From Streptomyces yatensis (GTDB lineage Bacteria; Actinomycetota; Actinomycetes; Streptomycetales; Streptomycetaceae): DNA of 64,000 nt. The stretch lies in contig NZ_CP072941.1 of assembly GCF_018069625.1 (NCBI RefSeq), positions 10,168,001-10,232,000 on the forward strand. The letters run 5' to 3'. This document shows, one piece after another, positions 42,826 to 50,759 of this stretch (positions are counted from its first letter, which is position 1; every line of letters starts with the position of its first letter). The notes under the pieces were generated by a model. That model was given only the letters and a program-made list of their open reading frames with translations. It was not told where the DNA came from and did no database searches. Both the position numbers and the translations under genes were made by a program.

Positions 42826-43614
42826 TCAGAGGAAAACGCGAGCGATATCAAGCCACTTCTGCGCATCCTCGCCGACCGCCGTGAGGTCGGTCTCGGCTCG
42901 GGTCCTGCGCCGGGTGACGCGAAGGCAGAAGTCGAGGGCACAGCCCTGAATCCGCTGCATGGCCTCTTCCGGGCCCCATGCCCAGGTCTGGCCGTCGGGA
43001 CCGGTCAGCTCGACACGGAACGGCTCTTCCGGAACAGGCAACTGGGCAGCGTGGAAGGACAGCGTTCGCCCAATCACTCCCAATGCGGCCACATGGTGGA
43101 GCCGAGTCGTGGGGCGGTGTGAGACACCCAGTGCATCGAAAATGTCCTGCCCATGAGCCCACGTTTCCATGAGTCGAAGCGGGACCATAAGTGCCGGGGT
43201 GAGCTGCGAGCCGTACCATGGAAAGCCATGGTCCAGTGGAATGTCACGCAGCGCCGCCGCCACCTCGGTTCGGCCGGCGCGCCATTGTTCCAGCAGTGCT
43301 GATCGCGGTGTGGCCGCTCCGGCGGCAGCGTCAAGATCGGCGTATTGGCTGCCCGCGGCCTCTGCCTGCTTCAGTACGGCGTCGAACGCATCCGGAGTCC
43401 GTATGGCGATGAGAACGTTCGCATCGGCTGAGGCGAGATGAGCGATCTGGTGGGCGATCGTCCACCCCGCTGCCGGGGTGGGCCTGGTCCAGTCGGTCTG
43501 CGCCGATACCAGGGCGTCGAGTTCATCTCCTTCGGCCACCAAGTCGGGCAGCGCAAGATCGTGCTCTACGCTGGACATGTCAAGGCCGTAGTCCAACATC
43601 GGTGTCACCTTCAC
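42826..43614 (-). CDS. DinB-fold protein of the TIGR03084 / mycothiol-dependent maleylpyruvate isomerase group
   Basis: This 262-residue protein has TIAHQIAHLASADANVL and LRLMETWAHGQDIFDALG, giving the metal-binding His pattern of DinB/MDMPI folds, and a C-terminal domain with ELTGPDGQTWAWGPEEA. Proteins of this group are thought to use mycothiol, which fits an actinomycete. The exact reaction is unknown. It ends back-to-back with the EamA gene and is divergent from the SnoaL-like gene. Confidence 0.85.
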   Translation of the reverse strand: MKVTPMLDYGLDMSSVEHDLALPDLVAEGDELDALVSAQTDWTRPTPAAGWTIAHQIAHLASADANVLIAIRTPDAFDAVLKQAEAAGSQYADLDAAAGAATPRSALLEQWRAGRTEVAAALRDIPLDHGFPWYGSQLTPALMVPLRLMETWAHGQDIFDALGVSHRPTTRLHHVAALGVIGRTLSFHAAQLPVPEEPFRVELTGPDGQTWAWGPEEAMQRIQGCALDFCLRVTRRRTRAETDLTAVGEDAQKWLDIARVFL

Positions 43615-43627
43615 ACATTGACGGCAA

Positions 43628-43699
43628 CGGGTCTGTCCCGCTGGGAGGGGCGAAGTTGATCTCGTGTGATCAGGCTACCTGAGGTTGATTCCTGTCAAC
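43628..43699. promoter_or_regulatory. Cluster of four short perfect dyads between divergent genes
   Basis: In the 122-base gap: CGGG-N5-CCCG (43628-43640), TGATC-N6-GATCA (43657-43672), CAGG-CTA-CCTG (43671-43681) and GTTGA-N6-TCAAC (43684-43699). GTTGAT also occurs as a direct repeat at 43655 and 43684. No regulator gene is adjacent. Such density suggests a regulatory region, but no binding protein can be named. Confidence 0.4.
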
Positions 43700-43736
43700 T
43701 TCTGTCCGCCATCCGCTGTTTCGCTTGGAGGGGACC

Positions 43737-44210
43737 ATGTCCACATCCATCGGTGTGCCCGCCGATCCGACGTTGAGCTATCGGGCTATCGAGAACTTGA
43801 TCGCACGCTACGCGGAACTCGTGGACGACGGTGATTTCGCGGGGCTCGGAATACTCCTCGCCGACGCCACCTTCACGGGCACGGGCGAGCCGGTGAGCGG
43901 GCGCGACGCCATCGAGAAGATGTTCCACGACACTCTCATCGTCTACGCCGACGGCACGCCGCGCACCCAGCATGTCACCACCAACGTTGCCATCGACGTC
44001 GACGAACCGGCGGGCACGGCGGTCTCGCGTTCCTATGTCACCGTGTTCCAGGCGCTGCCCGATCTGCCGCTGCAACCCATCGCCGCCGGTCGGTACCACG
44101 ACCGCTTCGAGCGCCGTGAGGGGCGGTGGCGCTTCGCGGAGCGACGGGTCCGCATCAACCTGATCGGCGATGTGAGTCGCCATGCGCACCAGGCCGCCGC
44201 ACGGCGGTAG
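43737..44210 (+). CDS. SnoaL-like (NTF2-fold) protein
   Basis: This 157-residue protein has LSYRAIENLIARYAELVDDGDFAGL, then ADATFTGTGEPVSGRDAIEKMF and HVTTNVAIDVDEPAGTAVSRSY, typical of SnoaL-like cone-shaped enzymes and binding proteins. Functions range from polyketide cyclisation to unknown hydratase-like roles. The ATG follows GGAGGGG. It ends just before a strong hairpin. Confidence 0.88.
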   Translation: MSTSIGVPADPTLSYRAIENLIARYAELVDDGDFAGLGILLADATFTGTGEPVSGRDAIEKMFHDTLIVYADGTPRTQHVTTNVAIDVDEPAGTAVSRSYVTVFQALPDLPLQPIAAGRYHDRFERREGRWRFAERRVRINLIGDVSRHAHQAAARR

Positions 44211-44217
44211 TCGCCCG

Positions 44218-44256
44218 GAGGGGCCGCGCCCCCGGACAACCGGGTCGCGGCCCCTC
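44218..44256. terminator. Strong bidirectional hairpin between convergent genes
   Basis: GAGGGGCCGCG (44218-44228) pairs perfectly with CGCGGCCCCTC (44246-44256); the 17-base loop can form a further CCCGG/CCGGG stem. It sits between the SnoaL-like stop and the vWA stop and should end transcription from both sides. Confidence 0.8.
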
Positions 44257-44269
44257 GGCTTGTCTCGCC

Positions 44270-45310
44270 TCAGATCATGAGCAGCAGCCGCGTGTGCGGT
44301 ACCAGCTTCCGGTTCACACTGGTGCTCTGCACGAATATCGTGAAGTCGTCGTTGTGGTCCGGCTTCACGCGAACTTCCGTGTCCGGCAGGCCGAGCAGGG
44401 ATCGGGCCTCCGGCCCGGTGTACACCCGGTCCGTCTTCTTCTCCAGAACCGCGATCTGCTTCCGCGCCTGGATCTTCTCCGATTTACTCAGCTGATAGAA
44501 CGCACCACCGGTACGGTAGGTGTGCCCGCATTCGATGACCCATTCGCGGATCGCCGCTTCGCGGGCCACCGGAATCAGCTGGTATTCCGATGGATTCACC
44601 GGGGTGAGGCCGGCTGCCTTGATGGTGTCCTTGTTGACCGCCTCCGCACCGGTGGAGAACACCGCCCGCGATCCCCGGATGCCCTGGGCCCGGCCCATCA
44701 TAAAGTTCTCAGTGGCCTGCTGGATAACCTGCCCGGCCTCTTCCAGGCCCTGTGTGCTCGTGGCGTCCCAGATGGCGATGTTGTCCTTCGGGAAACCGCA
44801 CTGCATGGCCTCGCGCTTGCCCATCTGGTCCGGCACAAGGACGGCCAGTGTCCAGTTGTCCTCCTGCGTCTGCATCAGCTGGGCCACGGCCTGCACGAGC
44901 TCGCGCGGATTCCTGGTCGGGGCATCCGGGCAGCGATGACTCGCGTTCTCCTGGCCGTCCGTCAGGACGAACGTCAGGAAGCTGTGGTCGCCGTACAGTT
45001 GAGCGGTCTGGGCAAGCTCCCGCTGCGACTTCAGTGTGGCCGCCAGCAGAGCCGTCATTCCACCGACCCGGTAAAGCTGCTTCAGGGACGGCATACGCAG
45101 CACGTCCTTGTCGTAGATGACGCACTCCACCTTGTCCGCGAACACATAGACCGTGACGCGGGTTTCCTGGTCGAGTTCCTTCGAGCGTCGGGCCAGATAC
45201 GCAATCTGCTGGTCGGCGACTTCGACGACCTTGCCGCTCAAATGTGACATGGACGAACTGGCATCCAGCACAAGAGCAACGTGATTGATGTAGTTCTGGG
45301 TTCCGGACAT
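44270..45310 (-). CDS. von Willebrand factor A domain protein
   Basis: This 346-residue protein has a full MIDAS: DASSSM near residue 16, a central Thr in RVGGMTALLAA and LTDGQEN near residue 118. The vWA domain fills about residues 8-200; the rest has no recognised domain. No signal peptide is seen, so it is cytoplasmic. The gene stands alone between two unrelated regions, and its GGGGGAGCGTCC site is strong. It resembles TerY-like or phage-tellurite-associated vWA proteins only in general layout; function unknown. Confidence 0.88.
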   Translation of the reverse strand: MSGTQNYINHVALVLDASSSMSHLSGKVVEVADQQIAYLARRSKELDQETRVTVYVFADKVECVIYDKDVLRMPSLKQLYRVGGMTALLAATLKSQRELAQTAQLYGDHSFLTFVLTDGQENASHRCPDAPTRNPRELVQAVAQLMQTQEDNWTLAVLVPDQMGKREAMQCGFPKDNIAIWDATSTQGLEEAGQVIQQATENFMMGRAQGIRGSRAVFSTGAEAVNKDTIKAAGLTPVNPSEYQLIPVAREAAIREWVIECGHTYRTGGAFYQLSKSEKIQARKQIAVLEKKTDRVYTGPEARSLLGLPDTEVRVKPDHNDDFTIFVQSTSVNRKLVPHTRLLLMI

Positions 45311-45406
45311 GGACGCTCCCCCTTTTTCCTTCTCGATGTTCCTACCTTCTCACCCACCACTGACAATCGATGGGGAGCACGAGCCCTTGCAGGCGGGTGG
45401 AGGATG

Positions 45407-45600
45407 TCAGGAGGAGAAGTGCACGTAGTCGAAGCGTGCGGTCACTCCCTCACCGGCCGGGGAGACGAGGCCGATGCGCGGGTCGGAGCCAGACGGATCG
45501 AGTCCTCCGGGCTCCGGAAGGCGATCAGCCCGGGCCTGGCTGCGCCCGTCGGGGGCGTCGGTGAGCGGGAAGTGCAGCCTGGTCTCGACCGTGTGCCCCC
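45407..45600 (-). pseudogene. Relic of a DUF1349/GH43-type concanavalin-like C-terminal domain
   Basis: Reading the - strand to the TGA at 45407-45409 gives DPRIGLVSPAGEG then TARFDYVHFSS, and in a neighbouring frame AGLIAFRSPEDSIRL, both typical of the last strands of such domains; VETRLHFPLTDAP precedes. The pieces are in different frames, so the gene is broken. It directly follows the LacI relic, as if a deletion had fused two genes. Confidence 0.55.
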
Positions 45601-45604
45601 ACCC

Positions 45605-46045
45605 GGCGCGGTCCGAGCAGCACCGCGGGCCCGGGGTACGGCAAACCCGTCAGCTCCCGCGCGGTGATCGCGGTCGGCATCAGCAGCACACCGTCCGAGA
45701 GGCCCCCGCGATGGCGCAGCACCTCCAGCTCCCGCTCGCGGTCACCCTCGGTGGGGCTCCAGCACGACGCTGATGCCCTCGGCCTCCGCTAGATCGAAGA
45801 CCGCGGCGGCCAGCGGCGCGCAGTAGCCGTTGCCCGAGGTCCGGCAGGGCGAGCGTCACCGTGTCCGTCGCCCTCGAATCGAGGCCGCGGGCCAGGGGGT
45901 TGGGGCGGTAGCCGAGCTCGTCGATCGCGTCCCGCACCCGCTGCCGGGTCTCCTCGCGGACGCTCCCGCGGCCGCGGACCACGCTCGACACCGTGCTCGC
46001 CAAGCCCCTTCCGCCAAGGCCGACGCCGCATGCGGGGGCGGATGA
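45605..46045 (-). pseudogene. Broken LacI-family regulator
   Basis: On the - strand, STVSSVVRGRGSVREETRQR then IDELGYRPNPLARGL is a LacI HTH and hinge, but the upstream start is damaged. Sensor-domain pieces follow in shifted frames: APLAAAVFDLAEAEGISVVL and ELEVLRHRGGLSDGVLLMP, with shifts near 45840 and 45754. The protein then stops making sense before 45600. It may once have regulated the GH31 gene that starts divergently at 46347. Confidence 0.75.
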
Positions 46046-46346
46046 GGGCTATGCGGCAACGCCACACCCGCCGGGCATACGGGATCGTGTGTGGAGTGAA
46101 ATCGCTTGAAACAGGCGTGATTCATGCAGAATTAACCATGGACTCGTCCCGGCTCGCGGCCGGGTGAAGGGGCCCGTGACTTCGGGGAATTCCCTACTAC
46201 CAGGGGCTACGGGGGTCGATCGCGAACCTGGGAAATCATGGCAGCGAGTGTTGACAGATGATGGTTACCGCTCGAACATGAGCGGAAATCATCAAGATTT
46301 TGCAGTGTAGCCCCACGACATCATGCCCGCCCGCAGGAGGACGTGA
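46046..46346. other. Intergenic region upstream of the GH31 gene
   Basis: This 301-base region has no gene. It holds a LacI-like half match TGAAATCGCTTGAA (46097-46110) near the broken LacI gene, and the promoter/operator candidate described at 46251-46294. Base composition is lower in GC than the genes on either side. Confidence 0.6.
46251..46294 (+). promoter_or_regulatory. Candidate promoter and long operator-like dyad of the GH31 gene
   Basis: TTGACA (46251-46256) is followed after 17 bases by GAACAT (46274-46279). A 36-base dyad, 46259-46294, is centred on the GAACAT: TGATGGTTACCGCTC pairs with the sequence ending at 46294 at 13 of 15 positions, with a perfect CCGCTC/GAGCGG core. Binding here would block the -10 region. 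Confidence 0.6.
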
Positions 46347-48479
46347 GTGCGCACCCGCCCGCGCAGACCGCGCAACACCCGCAAACGTGTCATGTTCCCG
46401 GCCGCCGCTCTCGCCCTGACGCTCATGCCGTCCGTGGGCGGCCCCCTCGCCACACCGGCGCAGGCGGACCCCGCGGTCCAGGTCGAGGTGACCCATGACC
46501 CAGGTGTCCTCGCCGTGTCCGTGCCGGCCACCAGGAAGACCCCGGGCTACGCCGTCGACATCGCCACCGATGAGCTCGCCCTCACCACCCGGCGCGCCGG
46601 TGAAACCGCGCTGAGCACCGCGCGCGGTGACACGGGCGGCCTGCGCTTCCGGTCCGGAGGCCACTGGCAGCACGCGACCGAGGTCACCGACTCGAGGTGG
46701 AAGGACGGCGTCCTCACCCTCACCGCGGACACCACACTCGACGGCGCCACGGTCACGGCGCGGCTGACGCCCACCATGGACCGCTACCAGCTCGACTGGG
46801 ATGTCGAGGGCGGCAGCCCCGACCAACTCGGCCTCGCCTACGACCTGTCATCGGCCGGCCACTGGTACGGCCACGGCGAGGCGGAGACCCCGCAGGGCGG
46901 CCCCGGTGTCGACCAGCCCTGGCCGCTCGACACCGGCGAGGTCGACCACAACACCTTCGGCCCGGCCTCGTACAACATGATCGACCCGTTCTGGTACACC
47001 TCCAAGTCGACCGGTCTCCGCGTCGACACCGGGAACGTCATGGACGTGGCGCTCAACAAGGGCGGGGACGGCCTCGGCACCTTCACCGTCGAATCGCCCG
47101 ACACCTACAAGGCCACCGTGTTCGTCGAGTCGACCCCGCTGGAGGTCTACCGCGACTACATCGGCATCGTCGGCAAGCCGAGCAAGAGCGATGCCACGTA
47201 CGAGCAGTACGCCAAGCCGCTGTGGAACTCGTGGGCGCAGTTCTACACCAAGGTCGACCAGGAGAAACTGCTCGATTACGCCACCGATCTCCACGACAAC
47301 GGCCTTGACGGGCACACCATCCAGCTCGACGACAAGTGGGAGTCGAACTACGGCAATCTGACCTGGGACCCCACGACCTTCCCCGATCCCAAGGCCATGT
47401 CCGACAAGATCCACGACATGGGGTTCGACTTCGGCCTGTGGGTCACCCTCTGGATCAATCTGGACTCCACCAACTACCAGTACGCGGCCGACCACGACTA
47501 TCTGCTCATGGACGCCGAGGACACGAGCAAGCCGTGCGAAGTGACCTGGTGGAACGGCCGGGCCGGGATCATCGACCTGGCGAACCCCGACGCCAAGGCC
47601 TGGTACGAGGGCAACCTCAAGAAGCTCATGGACACCTACGATGTCGACGGGCTGAAGTTCGACACCCGCTTCTTCGACGAGAAGTGCGCACCGCACGAGG
47701 GACACCAGGCCACCGACTACCAGAAGCTCGGCACGCGGCTCGCCGACGAGTTCGACCTCCAGGGCGCGGGCATCCGGGTGCACTGGGACCGGACGGCCCA
47801 CGAGGCCGGCTTCGTCACCCGGCAGGTCGACAAGGGCACCGGCTGGGACTCCCTGCGGGCGGCCACCACCCAGAACCTGGCGATCTCCACGATCGGCTAC
47901 CCGTTCGTCGAGTCGGACATGATCGGCGGCTCGAGCAGCCAGCCCCCGCCGACCAAGGAGGTGCTGGTGCGATGGGCGCAGTCCGCCTCGCTGATGCCAC
48001 TGATGTACGCCTCGACATCACCGGTGGACACCAATGACTCCACCACCGGCCAGAAGGTGGACTACGACCAGGAGACGGTCGACCTGTACCGGCAGGCGAT
48101 CCAGACGCACCAGAAGCTCGCCCCCTACATCTGGGATCAGGTCCGGAGCACCCTGAGGACGGGCGACCCGATCATGCGTCCCTTGTTCTTCGACTTCCCG
48201 AAGGACAAGGAGAGTTACACCGTCACCGACGAGTGGATGCTCGGCCCCGCCGTACTCGCCGCACCCAAGCTGAGCACCGGCGCCACCCGCACCGTCCATC
48301 TGCCACAAGGCACCTGGTACGACGTCAACCGCGGCACGGTGGTCCACGGCCCCAAGAACCTCAAGGGCTACGCGGCGCCGCTCGGCGTCACCCCGACATT
48401 CGTCAACCTCAAGGCCAAGGGCGCCGCCAAGGCCGTGAAGGCCCTGAAGCGCGCCGACGTTCCGGCCCCTCCCTCCTGA
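46347..48479 (+). CDS. Secreted glycoside hydrolase family 31 enzyme
   Basis: This 710-residue protein has a basic N terminus and a signal ending TPAQADP. The GH31 barrel includes WNSWAQFY, IQLDDKWESNYGNLTW, the nucleophile region VDGLKFDTRFF, a distal HWDRTAHEAGF and the C-terminal strands GDPIMRPLFFDFP. GH31 includes alpha-glucosidases, alpha-xylosidases and sulfoquinovosidases; the exact substrate is not clear. The GTG at 46347 follows AGGAGG. It ends in a convergent hairpin. The divergent broken LacI gene suggests that the original regulation has been lost. Confidence 0.9.
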   Translation: MRTRPRRPRNTRKRVMFPAAALALTLMPSVGGPLATPAQADPAVQVEVTHDPGVLAVSVPATRKTPGYAVDIATDELALTTRRAGETALSTARGDTGGLRFRSGGHWQHATEVTDSRWKDGVLTLTADTTLDGATVTARLTPTMDRYQLDWDVEGGSPDQLGLAYDLSSAGHWYGHGEAETPQGGPGVDQPWPLDTGEVDHNTFGPASYNMIDPFWYTSKSTGLRVDTGNVMDVALNKGGDGLGTFTVESPDTYKATVFVESTPLEVYRDYIGIVGKPSKSDATYEQYAKPLWNSWAQFYTKVDQEKLLDYATDLHDNGLDGHTIQLDDKWESNYGNLTWDPTTFPDPKAMSDKIHDMGFDFGLWVTLWINLDSTNYQYAADHDYLLMDAEDTSKPCEVTWWNGRAGIIDLANPDAKAWYEGNLKKLMDTYDVDGLKFDTRFFDEKCAPHEGHQATDYQKLGTRLADEFDLQGAGIRVHWDRTAHEAGFVTRQVDKGTGWDSLRAATTQNLAISTIGYPFVESDMIGGSSSQPPPTKEVLVRWAQSASLMPLMYASTSPVDTNDSTTGQKVDYDQETVDLYRQAIQTHQKLAPYIWDQVRSTLRTGDPIMRPLFFDFPKDKESYTVTDEWMLGPAVLAAPKLSTGATRTVHLPQGTWYDVNRGTVVHGPKNLKGYAAPLGVTPTFVNLKAKGAAKAVKALKRADVPAPPS

Positions 48480-48799
48480 TCCTGATCGGCCCCGACGCCC
48501 CGGCCACCGGCTCCGGCACGCCCTTCGAGACGACCACCGAGGTGGCCAACTGATCGGGCTTACGCCGGGGCCGTGGTGTCCGCGCCTGCCGCAGGGAGGG
48601 GAAACTCGCGCACGGCGGCCGCTGTGGTCAGCCGCAGACGCGCGCTGACCACAGCGGCCGCCGTGCGCGGCTGACGCGCTCGGGCGGCGCCTATACCGGC
48701 GAGTGCAGCGGTGTGGTCAGGTGCATGGCGCCTCACCTCGGGCGTTCCTCGGCGAGCCAAGCACGGACCCAGACGAGACACACCCTTCACTCCGGCGGC
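48480..48799. other. Gene-free convergent region with large hairpin
   Basis: This 320-base stretch between the GH31 and SDR stops has no convincing gene on either strand. Its main content is the 26-base perfect inverted repeat at 48607-48669. Confidence 0.6.
48607..48669. terminator. 26-base perfect inverted repeat with 11-base loop
   Basis: Bases 48607-48632 are the exact reverse complement of 48644-48669. The core GCTGTGGTCAGC/GCTGACCACAGC is followed by a GCGGCC-rich outer stem. It lies between convergent genes and is the longest perfect stem seen in the window. A bidirectional terminator is the simplest reading. Confidence 0.75.
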
Positions 48800-49735
48800 C
48801 TACCAGGACTTCGCGCGGGCGAGCAGGTCCTGCGACAGGTCCCACAGGCGCCGGGCGTTGTCCGCGTCGACGGCGTAGCGGGCCACGCCGTGCAGCGTGC
48901 CGGAGCGCCGGTCGAGGACCTCGGTCTCTTTGCAGTCCACGAAATACCGGCCGCCGATGCCTTCGAGGTGGGGCGAGGTGGCGAGAAGGACGGAGGTCGC
49001 GGCGCCCTGCTCGACGGTCTTGATCAGCTCGGCGGGCACCTGGCCACTGCCCCGGCCGCCGGTGTGGCGCTGCAGATTCGTGTAAATGGCCCCGGGCATC
49101 AGGGCGTTGGCGGTGACGTTGTCGTCGGCCCAGCGGCGGGTCGCCTCGACCGCGAAGAGGACGTTCGCGGTCTTGGACTGGCCGTAGGCCAGCCACGGGT
49201 CGTAGGGACGGAAGGCGAAGTTGACGTCGTCCCACACGACGGGTGACCGCTGGTGGCCGGTGGAACTCAGCACGACGACACGGGCGTTGCCGTCGGCGGC
49301 CAGCGCGTCGTGCAGTCCGGTGGCGAGGGCGAAGTGGCCCAGGTGGTTGGTGGCGAACTGCCGCTCCCAGCCCTGCTCGGTGTACTGCTCGGGGCAGGCC
49401 ATGACGCCCGCGTTGTTCACCAGGACGTGCAGCGGACCCTGCCAGGAGGCGGTGAAGGCGGCGACGGATCCCGGATCGGCGAGGTCGAGCTGTGCGACCC
49501 GCACGTCCTGGTTACCGGTCGATGCGGTGATGCTCTTGGCGATGTCCTCGCCCGCGGCCATGTCACGGACGGCGAGGGTGACGCTTGCGCCGGTCCCGGC
49601 CAGGGCGCGGGCGGTCTCGGCGCCGAGGCCCGACGAGGCGCCGGTGACCACCGCCCGGCGGCCGGCGAGGTCGATCCCTTCGGCCACCTCGGCGGCCGTG
49701 CTGGAGAAGCCGAAGGGGGTGGTGATGGTGCTCAT
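48800..49735 (-). CDS. Short-chain dehydrogenase/reductase
   Basis: This 311-residue SDR has [47 protein letters not shown], catalytic Ser in VVLSSTGHQRS and YGQSKTANVLFA. It resembles the retinol-dehydrogenase/oxidoreductase SDRs that form the SDR at 30908 too. The ATG follows AAGGAG by six bases. It is downstream of another SDR on the same strand, and both may be controlled by the divergent LysR. Confidence 0.9.
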   Translation of the reverse strand: MSTITTPFGFSSTAAEVAEGIDLAGRRAVVTGASSGLGAETARALAGTGASVTLAVRDMAAGEDIAKSITASTGNQDVRVAQLDLADPGSVAAFTASWQGPLHVLVNNAGVMACPEQYTEQGWERQFATNHLGHFALATGLHDALAADGNARVVVLSSTGHQRSPVVWDDVNFAFRPYDPWLAYGQSKTANVLFAVEATRRWADDNVTANALMPGAIYTNLQRHTGGRGSGQVPAELIKTVEQGAATSVLLATSPHLEGIGGRYFVDCKETEVLDRRSGTLHGVARYAVDADNARRLWDLSQDLLARAKSW

Positions 49736-49800
49736 CAGTGAACTCCTTGCCGTGTACTGCGTCGCGCGCTGAGGTGGATGTGGCGGCGGGCTCTGTGCGT

Positions 49801-50688
49801 TCACGGGGTGACCAGGCGGTCCTGCTCCACCGGGGGCGTGCCGTCGTGCCAGTCCAGGGCTTTGCCGGATCGGACGAGTTCGCCGTAGAGGGCGGGATCG
49901 ACGTGGTCGGAGAAGACCAGGTCGAGTACGGCTTCGGCGGCCTGGGCCGGCGACTGTGCCTGGCTGTAGTCGCTGAACCAGGGGCGCGAGGTGGCGGTGT
50001 CGACCATGCCGGGGCACACGGCCGCGATCAGCGTGTCGGTGGCGAGGTCATGTTCGCGGCGTTCGGCGGCGACCGCTCGGACGGCGGCGACCTGGGCCAC
50101 CTTCGAGGGCACGTTGAGCCAGATGGGCCAGCCCGCCTCCTGCGCGGTCCGGTGGTGGACGGCGCTGCGCCACGATTCGACGGCGTACTCGACCTGGTCG
50201 AGGTTCGCGCCGTCGAAGAGATGGTGCAGGCGCGCGTCGAGGTGACCGAGGGTGCCCAGGCTGCTGGCCACGACGAGCATCCGGCCGCCCGGGCGCAGGA
50301 CGGGGCCGAAGGCGCGCAGGATCGAGTGCGTGGCGGTGTTGGAGACGTCTATGAACTCGTCGGCGCGCTCGGCCTGCGACTCCTCGGGCAGCAGCCGGGC
50401 GACCGCGTTGGAGACGACGATGTCGACCCCTCCGTGCCGGGCGCGCAGGTCATCGGCGAGACGGGCGACGGCCTCGGAGTCGGTGACGTCCAGGACGCGG
50501 CCCTCGACGCGGGCGCGGGTGCCGGCCAGCAGGCCGACCTCGCGGGCGGCGTCCGTCACCCGCTGGTCATTGCGTCCGGTGAGCAGGACCAGGTCGTCCG
50601 GTTGCATGCGGGCCGCGAGCCCTTCGACGAAGGCGCGGCCGAGTCCTTGGTTGGCGCCCGTCACGAGGGCGATACGAGAAGTGTTCAC
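49801..50688 (-). CDS. Short-chain dehydrogenase/reductase (carbonyl-reductase-like)
   Basis: This 295-residue SDR has ALVTGANQGLGRAFVEGLA, VVSNAVARL in place of NNAG and a helix with FIDVSNTATHSILRAFGPVL as in carbonyl reductases. The usual Tyr-x-x-x-Lys is replaced by a WLNVPSKVAQ-type segment, so activity is uncertain: the Lys is present but the preceding Tyr is not evident. A GTG at 50688 is chosen as start by family length. It is divergent from a LysR gene. Confidence 0.82.
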   Translation of the reverse strand: MNTSRIALVTGANQGLGRAFVEGLAARMQPDDLVLLTGRNDQRVTDAAREVGLLAGTRARVEGRVLDVTDSEAVARLADDLRARHGGVDIVVSNAVARLLPEESQAERADEFIDVSNTATHSILRAFGPVLRPGGRMLVVASSLGTLGHLDARLHHLFDGANLDQVEYAVESWRSAVHHRTAQEAGWPIWLNVPSKVAQVAAVRAVAAERREHDLATDTLIAAVCPGMVDTATSRPWFSDYSQAQSPAQAAEAVLDLVFSDHVDPALYGELVRSGKALDWHDGTPPVEQDRLVTP

Positions 50689-50759
50689 GCATTCCACGCT
50701 AAGAACGCCGCGTCCATGAGTCCAACGAAAGTTCGGCACGGCTAGTATGCGAAAACATC

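Noticed and set aside
48560..48790. A small - strand frame across the large inverted repeat
   Set aside because: It is created by the palindrome, with no start signal and no motif.
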